NCBI RefSeq assembly: GCF_012524205.1
Contig: NZ_JABACI010000004.1
Span: 496,001 to 560,000, forward strand
Direction of reading: 5' to 3'
DNA: 64,000 nucleotides
From: Microbacterium salsuginis
GTDB taxonomy: Bacteria > Actinomycetota > Actinomycetes > Actinomycetales > Microbacteriaceae
Position numbers and translations under genes: made by a program. This document shows, piece after piece, positions 41,264-49,097 of the stretch (position 1 is its first letter; every line of letters begins with the position of its first letter). The notes beneath the pieces were generated by a model. That model saw only the letters and a list, made by a program, of their open reading frames with translations. It made no database searches and was not told where the DNA came from.

Positions 41264-41820
41264 GCTGAGACCTTCTTCAGGGAGATGCTCAAGCGGATGG
41301 CGGCGATGAGGAAGAAGATCCCACCGAGAACGGCGTAACCGCCGACGCCGGCGACGGTGCCGCCCCCTTGCAGGCCCTGGGCAGCAAACGCCCCGCCGGC
41401 GAGAATCGAGATGCCGCCGCTGATCATGAGCGGCACCTGACCGTGTGACTTGCGGCGGATAATCGCAGCCACCAGCTGTGTCAGACCGGACACGATCGCC
41501 CACGCGCCCCACGCGAGCAGAACCGCGGGGGTCGAAACCGTCGACGCCCATGCGAGAGCGATCGCGGCGAGCGTGCTCAGGATGACGTTGATCTGCTCGG
41601 CCGGACGAGGTCCGCGCGAATCGCCCTCGGAGCGAATCTGCATCAGGACGGCGCCCGCGTCGACGAGCGGGTAGAGCACCAGGAGCACCGTTTGGAGTGG
41701 ACCTGCTGCGCTCCCGGCGGTGAACACCAGCGCCGCCCAAAGGAGAGCGAACGCGAACCGGATGAAGTAGAGGCGGCGCAGAGTGACGCCGAGGGCAACG
41801 GATGAAACGGCAGAGATCAT
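41260..41820 (-). CDS. DUF308-type membrane protein
   Basis: This 186-aa protein has about six hydrophobic helices (for example FIRFAFALLWAALVFTAG, LQTVLLVLYPLVDAGAVLM, LLAWGAWAIVSGLTQLVAAI, YAVLGGIFFLIAAIRLSISL). The paired Ala/Gly-rich helices resemble the DUF308/HdeD family of acid-stress membrane proteins. ATG 41820 follows GAAGGAAGATC; an earlier ATG at 41835 is less supported. It is the first gene of a DUF308-oxidoreductase unit facing a TetR gene across a palindromic operator. Confidence 0.8.
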   Translation of the reverse strand: MISAVSSVALGVTLRRLYFIRFAFALLWAALVFTAGSAAGPLQTVLLVLYPLVDAGAVLMQIRSEGDSRGPRPAEQINVILSTLAAIALAWASTVSTPAVLLAWGAWAIVSGLTQLVAAIIRRKSHGQVPLMISGGISILAGGAFAAQGLQGGGTVAGVGGYAVLGGIFFLIAAIRLSISLKKVSA

Positions 41821-41840
41821 GATCTTCCTTCGCATGGCGG

Positions 41841-41866
41841 ATGTAGAGTTACTAGTACGTCTACAT
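41841..41866. promoter_or_regulatory. 26-bp palindromic TetR-type operator
   Basis: ATGTAGA (41841-41847) and TCTACAT (41860-41866) flank the central palindrome TACTAGTA (41850-41857), all sharing one centre. Only two base pairs of the dyad mismatch. It lies between the DUF308 start (41820) and the TetR start (41929). Confidence 0.75.
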
Positions 41867-41928
41867 AGTTGACTCTAGGATAGAAATCTCGCCGGGGCAA
41901 CCAGGAACAACCCAGATCGGAGCAGCAG

Positions 41929-42528
41929 GTGCATGCAGAGCTTGGCGAGCACACGCCACGCACGACCTCCGGGCCCAGCACTCGCGCACGAATCCTCGAA
42001 GCTGCTGTCGAGCTGTTCTACGCCCAGGGAATCCGCGCCACCAGCGCCGACCGCATCATCGAGCAGGTCGGCGTCACGAAGGTGACCTTCTACCGCCACT
42101 TCCGCAACAAGGGCGAGTTGGTGATCCAGTATCTCGAGCAGCAAGCCGAGGCCGAGCGGAACTGGATGCAGAGCGAGCATCGACCGGGTGATCCGGTGGG
42201 AACGCTGCGCGCTCTCGCTGTCGGTATCGGCGAGGCCAGCTGCCGGCCTGGGTTCCGCGGATGCGCCTTCATCAACGCGGCTGCCGAATTCTCCGACGCT
42301 CAGGATCCGGTCCGACGAACGGTCGACGCGCACCGCCGATGGATGTTCGACTACTTCAACGCGGTCGCGGGTGAGGCCGAGCCGCGCCGTGCTGATGCGG
42401 TGGCCCGGCAGCTCATGCTGTTGCGAGATGGCGGGATGGTGAGCGGGTATCTGGGCACGCCCGAGGAGGTCGCGGACTCGCTCGCCGCGGCGTTCGCATC
42501 AGTCATCGCGACCCCGAGTCCGGCATAG
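41929..42528 (+). CDS. TetR-family regulator
   Basis: The 199-aa regulator has the helix-turn-helix ILEAAVELFYAQGIRATSADRIIEQVGVTKVTFYRHFRNKGELVIQYL (residues 23-70). Its ligand domain starts NWMQSEHRPGDPVGTLRALAVGIG and contains the CRPGFRGCAFINAAAEF stretch typical of TetR_C_33-like members. GTG 41929 is preceded by GGAG. The shared palindromic operator implies control of the divergent DUF308-flavin oxidoreductase genes and of itself; the inducer is unknown. Confidence 0.92.
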   Translation: MHAELGEHTPRTTSGPSTRARILEAAVELFYAQGIRATSADRIIEQVGVTKVTFYRHFRNKGELVIQYLEQQAEAERNWMQSEHRPGDPVGTLRALAVGIGEASCRPGFRGCAFINAAAEFSDAQDPVRRTVDAHRRWMFDYFNAVAGEAEPRRADAVARQLMLLRDGGMVSGYLGTPEEVADSLAAAFASVIATPSPA

Positions 42529-42595
42529 CCCGAACTGGGCGAACGCCCGTGGTGTCTGCTCCGTGCGCGGCATCCGTTCGCTACGGCCTGAAGTC

Positions 42596-43969
42596 TCAGC
42601 GCGGCAGGGGTTGTCCGTCGAACGGCTTCGGGACGACGGCGGGGTCGGGGTTGCGCGGCCGACGCCCGCTCGAAGACCAGGCCCGGATACGCGCCCGGAT
42701 CTCGGGCCGCTGGACCGGCGCTGCCGAGAAGTAGTGGCTGACGTAACGCAGGGCGACGGCGACCTTCCAGTCCTCGGTCGCCAGCGCGCCGAGAACGCGG
42801 CTCTTCGGCGGGGGCGGCGCCTCGACGCCGTGGAGCGTGGTCGCTGAGAACCGGGCGTCGCTGCGGAGACCTGAGTCGAACACGAAGTCCAGCGTCGAGC
42901 GGAACGCCTCCTGGATACGCCGCGCAAGGCCCGCCGGGTCTGCGGCATCCGCGCTCGCCACGAGGTCGCGCATGGTCAGGGCCTCGACCGCCGCGACGGA
43001 CATGCCCTGCCCGTAGATCGGGTTCAGGGCGAGCACCGCGTCGCCGACCGCGACGAAGCCGTCCGGTCGTGAGGCCATGTCCTCCCACCGGGTCCGGCGC
43101 GTTCCGCGGATCTTGAAGGGCTTCGGGTCGTCCACGAACTCGGCCCGGCGAGCCGCGTCGGCGATGACCGGCGTCGGGGCTTCGTCCAGCTCCGCGAGGA
43201 ACTCGTCGCGGCCCGCGGGCGCCCGAGACGCATTCTGCGCGACCGCGACGATCTGGTGCAGCCCGTCGCCGCATGGGAGCAGTACGGCGCCGCGGGGGCT
43301 GATCGGTGTCGGCGGGGCGAGCACACCCCGGATGTCGGCTCGCAGCGCGTCGTCCCTGAGCCGCACGAGGGCCGTCGAGTAGACGATGTCGCTGACGATC
43401 TCATGCGCGACCGGTGGCTCGAACCCGAGCGCGGCGATCCACTCCCTCGCGTGCGACGTGCGGCCCGAAGCGTCCACGATGAGATCCGCCTCGATGGCCG
43501 AGTCACCCCGCAACTCGACCGCGGTCACCCGCATGCCGTCGCGTGATGCTCGCAGGCCCGTCACGGTTTCCTGTTCGATCGTCACGTTCGGGATGCCGCG
43601 GATCCGGTCGCGCACGGTCCGTTCGAGGACGAGACGACGGAGGCCGTAGGTCCAGGCCTCGCTCGGGCCGCGAGCCGTCCATCCCTGCGAGCTGAAGCTC
43701 GCGACGTCGCGCGTCGAGTCGAACCATGCCGCCCCGGCATCCGCCCACGCCGCACCGATCCCTGGCAGCAGCTCTTCGATGGCATCCTGGCCGATCGCGA
43801 GGAGCACGTGCATCTGCTCGCCCTGCGGAACCCCGCGACGGTGCGTGGCATCAGCGGGAAGCTCGTCGCGCTCGAGGATCGTCACGCGGTCGAAGCGCGG
43901 GGCGAGCGCCGCTGCCGAGAGCAGTCCGCCGATGCCCGCACCGACGACCACCGCGTGATCGAATGCCAT
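42596..43969 (-). CDS. FAD-dependent monooxygenase/oxidoreductase
   Basis: This 457-aa flavoprotein is of the PHBH/geranylgeranyl-reductase-like superfamily. The N-terminal dinucleotide motif is VVVGAGIGGLLSAAALA (7-23), the LIVDASGRTS segment is present, and the second FAD motif is VAVGDAVLALNPIYGQGMS around residue 315. ATG 43969 has GGAGG 7 nt upstream. No partner reductase or biosynthetic cluster is next to it, so the substrate is open; related proteins hydroxylate or dehydrogenate aromatic or isoprenoid substrates. Confidence 0.88.
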   Translation of the reverse strand: MAFDHAVVVGAGIGGLLSAAALAPRFDRVTILERDELPADATHRRGVPQGEQMHVLLAIGQDAIEELLPGIGAAWADAGAAWFDSTRDVASFSSQGWTARGPSEAWTYGLRRLVLERTVRDRIRGIPNVTIEQETVTGLRASRDGMRVTAVELRGDSAIEADLIVDASGRTSHAREWIAALGFEPPVAHEIVSDIVYSTALVRLRDDALRADIRGVLAPPTPISPRGAVLLPCGDGLHQIVAVAQNASRAPAGRDEFLAELDEAPTPVIADAARRAEFVDDPKPFKIRGTRRTRWEDMASRPDGFVAVGDAVLALNPIYGQGMSVAAVEALTMRDLVASADAADPAGLARRIQEAFRSTLDFVFDSGLRSDARFSATTLHGVEAPPPPKSRVLGALATEDWKVAVALRYVSHYFSAAPVQRPEIRARIRAWSSSGRRPRNPDPAVVPKPFDGQPLPR

Positions 43970-44060
43970 CGCGCACCTCCGTCGCCCCACAGCGGCGCAC
44001 GCCGACCCCGCTCGCCGCGAGCCTAGCGGCGTGGAGGCGACAGCCCCCAGCGCGGCGGGG

Positions 44061-44642
44061 TCAGGCGGCGGGTTCGGCTGCCGCCACGGGCGTCCGGCGC
44101 CGCGCGAGCTTCGCAACGCCCGCCTTGCGCAAGCGATCCGCGACGACGATGCCGAGCCACGTGCCCGCGAAGCAGCTGACCAGCGTCACGCCGAAGTAGG
44201 CGATCTGCATGCCGAGCGGGATCGTCCACAGGTCGAAGGACGCGGCCGCCATGATCGGGTAGACGATGCTGACGATGAGCGCGCTCGCGTAGTGCTGCCA
44301 CGTGTGCCAGAACCGGTACAGCACCAGCAGGAAGCCGAGCTCGGCGAACAGCGCCCACCACAGCGTCGTGCCGATGGCGCCGACGGTGAAGAACGGCGCG
44401 AGCACGAGCCCCGAGATGAGCCCGACCAGCAGGCCGGCGAAGGGGCGCTGGATGAGGCGCAGCGCGATGACGGCGGGCATGAGCCACAATCCCGCGATCG
44501 CGACCGAGATGAGCGGCACGGTGATGAACAGCATCGACGAGATCCACCATCCCGCCGCGAGCACGATGCCGCCGGCGACGCCGATCGCGGCGCACGTCAG
44601 CAGGTAGGCGGTCGAGACCTGGGCGCGGTTGGAGCGGCTCAT
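44061..44642 (-). CDS. ECF transporter S component-like membrane protein (first)
   Basis: The 193-aa protein has five to six helices (AYLLTCAAIGVAGGIVLAAGWWIS, LISVAIAGLWLMPAVIALRLI, LLVGLISGLVLAPFF, ALIVSIVYPIMAAASF, IAYFGVTLVSCFAGTWLGIVVA) and a basic tail. Size, helix pattern and the opening VSTAYLLTCAAIGVAGG fit substrate-specific (S) subunits of the YkoE/MptD-like type. Its ATG overlaps the siderophore-reductase stop by 4 nt, making it the last gene of the ECF operon. It is paralogous to the protein at 48405-48956. The substrate is inferred from context to be iron-related. Confidence 0.75.
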   Translation of the reverse strand: MSRSNRAQVSTAYLLTCAAIGVAGGIVLAAGWWISSMLFITVPLISVAIAGLWLMPAVIALRLIQRPFAGLLVGLISGLVLAPFFTVGAIGTTLWWALFAELGFLLVLYRFWHTWQHYASALIVSIVYPIMAAASFDLWTIPLGMQIAYFGVTLVSCFAGTWLGIVVADRLRKAGVAKLARRRTPVAAAEPAA

Positions 44643-45514
44643 GCCGTCACCTCCGCGGGAGCGGCCTGCGACTTCGGCGTGGGCGACGACGCCCCGACCC
44701 GCCAGTATCCGCAGAAGCTCACGAGGTCCTTCGAGACCCCGCGCTCACCGACCAGGTGCCGTCGTGCTTCGGTCGGAAGTGCCTGCTCGCCCACGATGTA
44801 GGCGTGGAACGGGGCATCCGGGAGCGCCGCTCCGGTCAGCGCCTGCAACGCGAGCGATCCCGGCTTGATGCCGTGCTCGCGCACGATCCAGCGCACCGTG
44901 ATCCCGGCCGGATGGGGGAAGTCGAGGGCGTCCTCGGCCGACGGCACCTCGATGATCGCCAAGCCCGAGGAGTCGGCGGGCAGCGTCGCGCAGATGCTCG
45001 CGATCGCGGGAAGCCCGGTCTCGTCGGCGACGAGCACCACTCGGTCGACCCCGCGCGCGGGATTGAACGCCAGGCCCTCGTCGATGATGACGACGCTCTC
45101 GCCGGGCTCGCAGGTCTCGGCCCACCGTGAGGCGGGGCCTGCCGTGCCGTCGGCGGCCGAACCGTGCAGAACGAAGTCCACGTCGATCTCGGCGCCTGTC
45201 GACTCGGTCGCCGGGCGGTACGCGCGCACCGAGTAGTTGCGCATCACCGGCCGCACGCCGTCGGGGATGCGCAGGTACCGCAGGTATCCGAACATCTTGT
45301 TCGCCTTCGCGGGGAGGCGGTCGAGACCCTCGTCGCCGCCGAGCGGCAGGAAGATGCGGAACCACTGGTCGTAGCCCATGTGGCGGAACTGCGAGATCTC
45401 GCCGCCGCCGAGCGTGACGCGCATCCAGTGCGGCGCCAGGCGCTCGGTGCGCAGCACGGTCAGATGCACGAGTCCCTGGGTCTCGGGCTTGACGAGTCGA
45501 CTGGCCTGGGCCAT
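44639..45514 (-). CDS. siderophore-interacting protein (ferric-siderophore reductase)
   Basis: This 291-aa FAD enzyme is of the SIP family, which uses NAD(P)H to reduce ferric siderophores and release iron in the cytoplasm. The FAD domain contains HWMRVTLGGGEISQF, MRNYSVRAY (the RxYS FAD motif) and DVDFVLHG. The C-terminal NAD(P) domain has VVLVADETGLPAIASI, AIIEVPSAEDALDFP, YIVGEQALPTEARRHLV and the terminal FCGYWRVG, a hallmark of the family. ATG 45514 follows CGGAGGA. It is embedded in an ECF transporter operon behind an iron box, which is an unusual setting. A 15-bp tandem repeat lies just upstream. Confidence 0.92.
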   Translation of the reverse strand: MAQASRLVKPETQGLVHLTVLRTERLAPHWMRVTLGGGEISQFRHMGYDQWFRIFLPLGGDEGLDRLPAKANKMFGYLRYLRIPDGVRPVMRNYSVRAYRPATESTGAEIDVDFVLHGSAADGTAGPASRWAETCEPGESVVIIDEGLAFNPARGVDRVVLVADETGLPAIASICATLPADSSGLAIIEVPSAEDALDFPHPAGITVRWIVREHGIKPGSLALQALTGAALPDAPFHAYIVGEQALPTEARRHLVGERGVSKDLVSFCGYWRVGASSPTPKSQAAPAEVTA

Positions 45515-45522
45515 GTGTCCTC

Positions 45523-45591
45523 CGATGGTCGATTTGGCGATGGTCGATTTGGCGATGGTCGATTGGCGATGGTCGATTTGGCGATGGTCGG
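45523..45591. repeat. 15-bp tandem repeat upstream of the SIP gene
   Basis: CGATGGTCGATTTGG occurs at 45523, 45538, 45553 (one base shorter) and 45567, with a partial unit at 45582. It fills most of the 110-bp gap between EcfT and the SIP start and runs into its ribosome site. Slippage here would change the spacing of the intra-operon gap. Confidence 0.85.
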
Positions 45592-45624
45592 TATGCGGTC
45601 GAGGGGGATCGCGAAGCGCTCCGG

Positions 45625-46476
45625 CTAGCCGAGGCCCCACGGGAAGAAGAGCCAGAGCACGGCGGCCGAGGCGGCCCAGAACAGCACGATGAAGACGGTG
45701 TCGCGCACGCGATACGGAACCAGATGCCGCTCGGTGCGGTCGGGATAGGCGCCGAACGCGCGGGAGTCCATCGCCAGCGCGACGCGCTCGGCGTGGCGGA
45801 TCGCGCCGGCCATCAGCGGCACGACATAGCCGAACCAGCGCGCGACGGCGGTGAACGGACCGCGGCCGCCGTGGGATCCGCGCACCCGGTGCGCCTGCCG
45901 GATCACATCGAGCTCGTGGCCGAACCGGGGCACGAACCGGAAGGCGGCCAGGGCCGTGTAGCCGATGCGGTAGGGCACCCGCAGGTGCTGCACGCTGGCG
46001 CGCACAAGGTCGGGGCCGGTGGTCGACAGGCCGGCGATGAGGGTGAGGGCGACGATGGCCGCGAGGCGCAGCCCCGTCGCGAAGCCGATCGCGAGAGCGC
46101 CCTGGTACAGCGTCCATCCGCCGATCTGCCAGAACACCGGGGTGTCGTCGACCTGTGACGCATCCGTCCACAGTGAGAAGCCGAAGCCGATGGCCAGCGC
46201 GCCCAGCGGCAGCGCCAGCAGCAGCACGCCGGCGAGCACGCGCGTGAACCGCGCACCCACCAGCAGCACGGCGTAGGCCAGCAGGAGGAACGCGGCCGGG
46301 GTCGCGGCATCCCGTACGAAGATCAGCACGATCATCGCGGGCAAGGGCGCGGCGAGCTTCGCGAGCGGGTTGAGGGCATACAGGAAGCGGACGGGGGATG
46401 CCTCGATCCGCTGCGCATACGGATCGAACCGTGCGTCGGGCGCCTGTACGGCCAGCAGTGGGGCGGACTCGGTCAT
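45625..46476 (-). CDS. ECF transporter transmembrane component (EcfT)
   Basis: The 283-aa integral membrane scaffold couples ATPases to S subunits. It has four to five helices and the cytosolic coupling region with FRFVPRFGHELDVIRQAHRVRGSHGG (first Ala-Arg-Gly-like motif) and ERVALAMDSRAFGAYPDRT (second). The start ATG overlaps the ATPase stop by 4 nt. Together with the fused ATPase it forms the energising module of a group-I-like ECF system. Confidence 0.9.
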   Translation of the reverse strand: MTESAPLLAVQAPDARFDPYAQRIEASPVRFLYALNPLAKLAAPLPAMIVLIFVRDAATPAAFLLLAYAVLLVGARFTRVLAGVLLLALPLGALAIGFGFSLWTDASQVDDTPVFWQIGGWTLYQGALAIGFATGLRLAAIVALTLIAGLSTTGPDLVRASVQHLRVPYRIGYTALAAFRFVPRFGHELDVIRQAHRVRGSHGGRGPFTAVARWFGYVVPLMAGAIRHAERVALAMDSRAFGAYPDRTERHLVPYRVRDTVFIVLFWAASAAVLWLFFPWGLG

Positions 46477-48314
46477 GCCGCACCTCCCGCGCGAGCAGGC
46501 GATGCGACGCCGGAGGGGGTCGGCGTCGGCGCATCGGGAAGATCCGTGAGCCGAGCGATGCGCGAGAGTTCCGGATGCCGCTGCAGGCCGTGCAGGGCAC
46601 GCCGAAGGGGCGGCAGCCGAAGGCCGGCGCGCTCGATCAGCGCGGCGTCGGCGAAGACCTCCGGAGTAGGGCCGGATACGAGCACGCGGCCGTCCGCCAT
46701 CACGACGGTGCGATCGGCGTACTCGGTGACCAGCTGCATGTCGTGCGTGACGACGATGATCGTCGTGCCGTCGTCGTTCAGCTCGGAGAGCAGGCCGAGC
46801 AGTTCGTCGGCGCGAGCGCGGTCCTGGCCGAAGGTCGGTTCGTCGAGCACCAGCACAGGGGCGCCGGCGACGAGCGCCGTGCCCACCGAGAGCCGGCGCT
46901 TCTGGCCGCCCGACAGCAGGAACGGGTGGCTCTCGGCGCGGCCGGCAAGGCCGAAACGGTCGAGCAGCGCCTCGGCGCGGGTGCGCACCTCGTCTTCGGG
47001 CAGGTGCTGCAGTCGCAGGCCGTGCGCGATCTCGTCGAAAACCGTGTGGGCGATGAACTGGTGCTCGGGGTTCTGGAACACGAAGCCGATGCGCGAGCTG
47101 AGGGTGCGCGCGTCGGCACGGCCGACATCGATGCCGTCCACCGTCACGGCGCCGCGAGGTGGCGGCACGACCCCGGCCATCGCCTGGATGAGGCTGGTCT
47201 TGCCGGCGCCGTTTGCTCCGACGATCGCCACGAACTCGCCACGGCCGATGTCGAGATCGATGCCGTGCAGCACCTCGCTGCGCCCCCGGCGCAGGCTCAG
47301 GTCGCGGACTGTGATGAGCGGGAAGGACGCCTCTTCCTGGTCGGTGAGCGAGCGAGGAACGAGCGAGACGAAATGCCTCGAGCCGACGATCGGCGCCGGT
47401 GCCACGCGGTTCGTCTCGCTCCGCTCGCCCGACGAGCGGGGAACGGGGGTAGGTGCCGTCTCGAGCGCGGCGTGCAGCTCAGCCGGCGTCAAGGGCAGCG
47501 GGTCGAGCACGTATCCTGCCCGCCGCAGGCGCAGCGCGGCGATCGACGACACCGGCAGCCACACGCCCATCTCGTGCAGTTCCTCGGCGCGGCCGCGCAG
47601 CACGTCGTCGACGGTGCCGTCGGCGGCGAGGCGGCCCTCGTGGTCGAGTACGACCACCCGGTCGACGAAGCCGACCGCGGCGTCGAGGTTGTGCTCCACC
47701 AGCAGGATGGCGCGATCGCCCGCCGCGACCAGTTCGGCCAGGGCGTCGTACACCTCCTCGATCCCGCGCGGATCGAGGTTCGCTGTCGGTTCGTCGAGCA
47801 CGAGCAGCGGCGACCCCATCGCGAGGGCGCACGCGATCGCCAGCCGCTGGCGGCCGCCGCCCGACAGGCGGTCGGGGTTCTCGCTGCGTCGCTCCCACAG
47901 ACCCACCCGGCGCAGAGCCGCCTCGGCGCGCGCGAGCACCTCGGCCACCGGCATCCGGAGGTTCTCAGGACCGAAGGCCACCTCATCCAGGAGCGTGCCG
48001 GTGACCAGCTGGGCGTCGGGATCCTGGAAGACCATGCCGACACGGGTGCTGAGTTCGGCCACCGTCGTGGCGTTCGTGTCGAGGCCGTCCACGACCACCG
48101 AGCCGGTGACGGTCGCGGGTACGGCGTGGGGGATCAGTCCGTTCAGCGCGAGGCTCAGGGTCGATTTGCCCGAGCCGCTCGGACCGAGAAGAAGCACGAC
48201 CTCGCCGGGTGCGACGTCGAACGAGACGGAGGCAGGAGCCCGGGTGGTCTCGCCGTCGTGGGTGATGCCGAGGTCGCGCACACGCAGCAGCGGCACGGCA
48301 GAGGACACGGGCAT
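46473..48314 (-). CDS. fused ECF double ATPase (EcfA-EcfA')
   Basis: The 613-aa protein joins two ABC ATPase domains. Domain 1 has Walker A GPSGSGKST (44-52), signature LSGGGRQR and Walker B LLVLDEPTANLDP. Domain 2 has Walker A GANGAGKTS (about 368), signature LSGGQKRR and Walker B VLVLDEPTFGQD. Residues about 292-325 (GERSETNRVAPAPIVGSRHF, then VSLVPRSLTDQ) are encoded by a palindromic repeat element (47341-47439) inserted in frame in the inter-domain linker. The start at 48314 is poorly served by a ribosome site and lies 13 nt from a DtxR/IdeR-like box, which suggests iron repression of the operon. Confidence 0.92.
   Translation of the reverse strand: MPVSSAVPLLRVRDLGITHDGETTRAPASVSFDVAPGEVVLLLGPSGSGKSTLSLALNGLIPHAVPATVTGSVVVDGLDTNATTVAELSTRVGMVFQDPDAQLVTGTLLDEVAFGPENLRMPVAEVLARAEAALRRVGLWERRSENPDRLSGGGRQRLAIACALAMGSPLLVLDEPTANLDPRGIEEVYDALAELVAAGDRAILLVEHNLDAAVGFVDRVVVLDHEGRLAADGTVDDVLRGRAEELHEMGVWLPVSSIAALRLRRAGYVLDPLPLTPAELHAALETAPTPVPRSSGERSETNRVAPAPIVGSRHFVSLVPRSLTDQEEASFPLITVRDLSLRRGRSEVLHGIDLDIGRGEFVAIVGANGAGKTSLIQAMAGVVPPPRGAVTVDGIDVGRADARTLSSRIGFVFQNPEHQFIAHTVFDEIAHGLRLQHLPEDEVRTRAEALLDRFGLAGRAESHPFLLSGGQKRRLSVGTALVAGAPVLVLDEPTFGQDRARADELLGLLSELNDDGTTIIVVTHDMQLVTEYADRTVVMADGRVLVSGPTPEVFADAALIERAGLRLPPLRRALHGLQRHPELSRIARLTDLPDAPTPTPSGVASPARAGGAA
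47341..47439. repeat. family-A palindromic repeat inside the EcfA gene
   Basis: Arms TGAGCGAGCGAGGAACGAGC...ACGAAATG (47341-47375) and GCGGTTCGTCTCGCTCCGCT...GAGCGG (47406-47439) match the intergenic copy at 14625-14709 with the arm order exchanged. The 99 bp are a multiple of three and keep the frame open. Confidence 0.85.
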
Positions 48315-48326
48315 CCGATCATCAGG

Positions 48327-48345
48327 GTAACTAAGGCTTCCCTAA
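48327..48345 (-). promoter_or_regulatory. DtxR/IdeR-like iron box
   Basis: On the minus strand TTAGGGAAGCCTTAGTTAC matches the consensus TWAGGTWAGSCTWACCTWA at about 15 of 19 positions. A weaker, partly overlapping TTAGGGCACGCTAAATTAG follows at 48341-48359. Both lie in the 90-bp gap upstream of the ATPase gene. With Fe(II), IdeR/DtxR would be expected to repress. Confidence 0.6.
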
Positions 48346-48404
48346 TTTAGCGTGCCCTAACCCACATGGCTATTCCGGTGTGCGACGCGTGACCGGATGC
48401 TGTC

Positions 48405-48956
48405 TCACGGCCGGCTGCGTCGCGCGACTCCGGCTCGACGCAGTGCGCTGCCGACGCCCAGGCCGACGGCCGTCCAGCCCACGGGGCCGAGCACGAACAA
48501 GGCGACGTAGACGATCTGACCCCACGCCGGGAAGCGAGAGACGTCTGCGGCGAACCAGATCGCGACCGCGATCACGGCGCCCACGATGACGGCGGAGAGG
48601 AAGAAGCGCCAGGGCTCCCAGCGGCGGTAGCGCGACATCGCTGCGATCAGCTCCTGCAGCCCGCCGATCAGCAGCGCGGTGCCGATGTACCGGCCGATCC
48701 ACAGCGGCACGACGGCACTGGCGACGAGGGCAGCGATCAGGTGGGTGATGAGTGCGACCCACGGGCGTCGAAGCACGTCCTGTGCGATCACACCGGGGAG
48801 CACATGGACGCCGAGCACGAGCCCGTACAAGAGCGGAACACCGGCCGACACGAACCCGCTGATCGCGCCCGCGCCCGCTTGCAGTGCACCGGTCGCCACC
48901 CCGATCGCCGCGCAAGTGAGCAGAACGCTCGTCGACAGTCGGGAAACTCGGGCCAC
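48405..48956 (-). CDS. ECF transporter S component-like membrane protein (second)
   Basis: The 183-aa protein is a paralogue of 44061-44642, sharing the opening STxLLTCAAIGVA(T/G)G. Its helices include GVPLLYGLVLGVHVLPGVIAQDVLRRP, IGTALLIGGLQELIAAM and FLSAVIVGAVIAVAIWFAADV. It begins with GTG 48956, 6 nt after TACCCT, so it has its own leaderless promoter upstream of the ATPase operon. Two S-like subunits beside one energising module suggest that either two related ligands or alternative conditions are served. Confidence 0.75.
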   Translation of the reverse strand: MARVSRLSTSVLLTCAAIGVATGALQAGAGAISGFVSAGVPLLYGLVLGVHVLPGVIAQDVLRRPWVALITHLIAALVASAVVPLWIGRYIGTALLIGGLQELIAAMSRYRRWEPWRFFLSAVIVGAVIAVAIWFAADVSRFPAWGQIVYVALFVLGPVGWTAVGLGVGSALRRAGVARRSRP

Positions 48957-48962
48957 CTGCCC

Positions 48963-48968
48963 AGGGTA
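48963..48968 (-). promoter_or_regulatory. leaderless -10 box of the second S-component gene
   Basis: On the minus strand TACCCT is followed by GGGCAG (6 nt) and GTG 48956. Confidence 0.5.
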
Positions 48969-49097
48969 CTTGTCGCCGGTGAAGCCATTCTCACGGAGCT
49001 CTCATTTACTGAGAGTGGGCTGGGAGTTACGTTTGAGCGAGCTGCGCCCCAACGATGTGGCGCAGCACTTTCTGCAGGACCACGATGGAGGCCAAAA

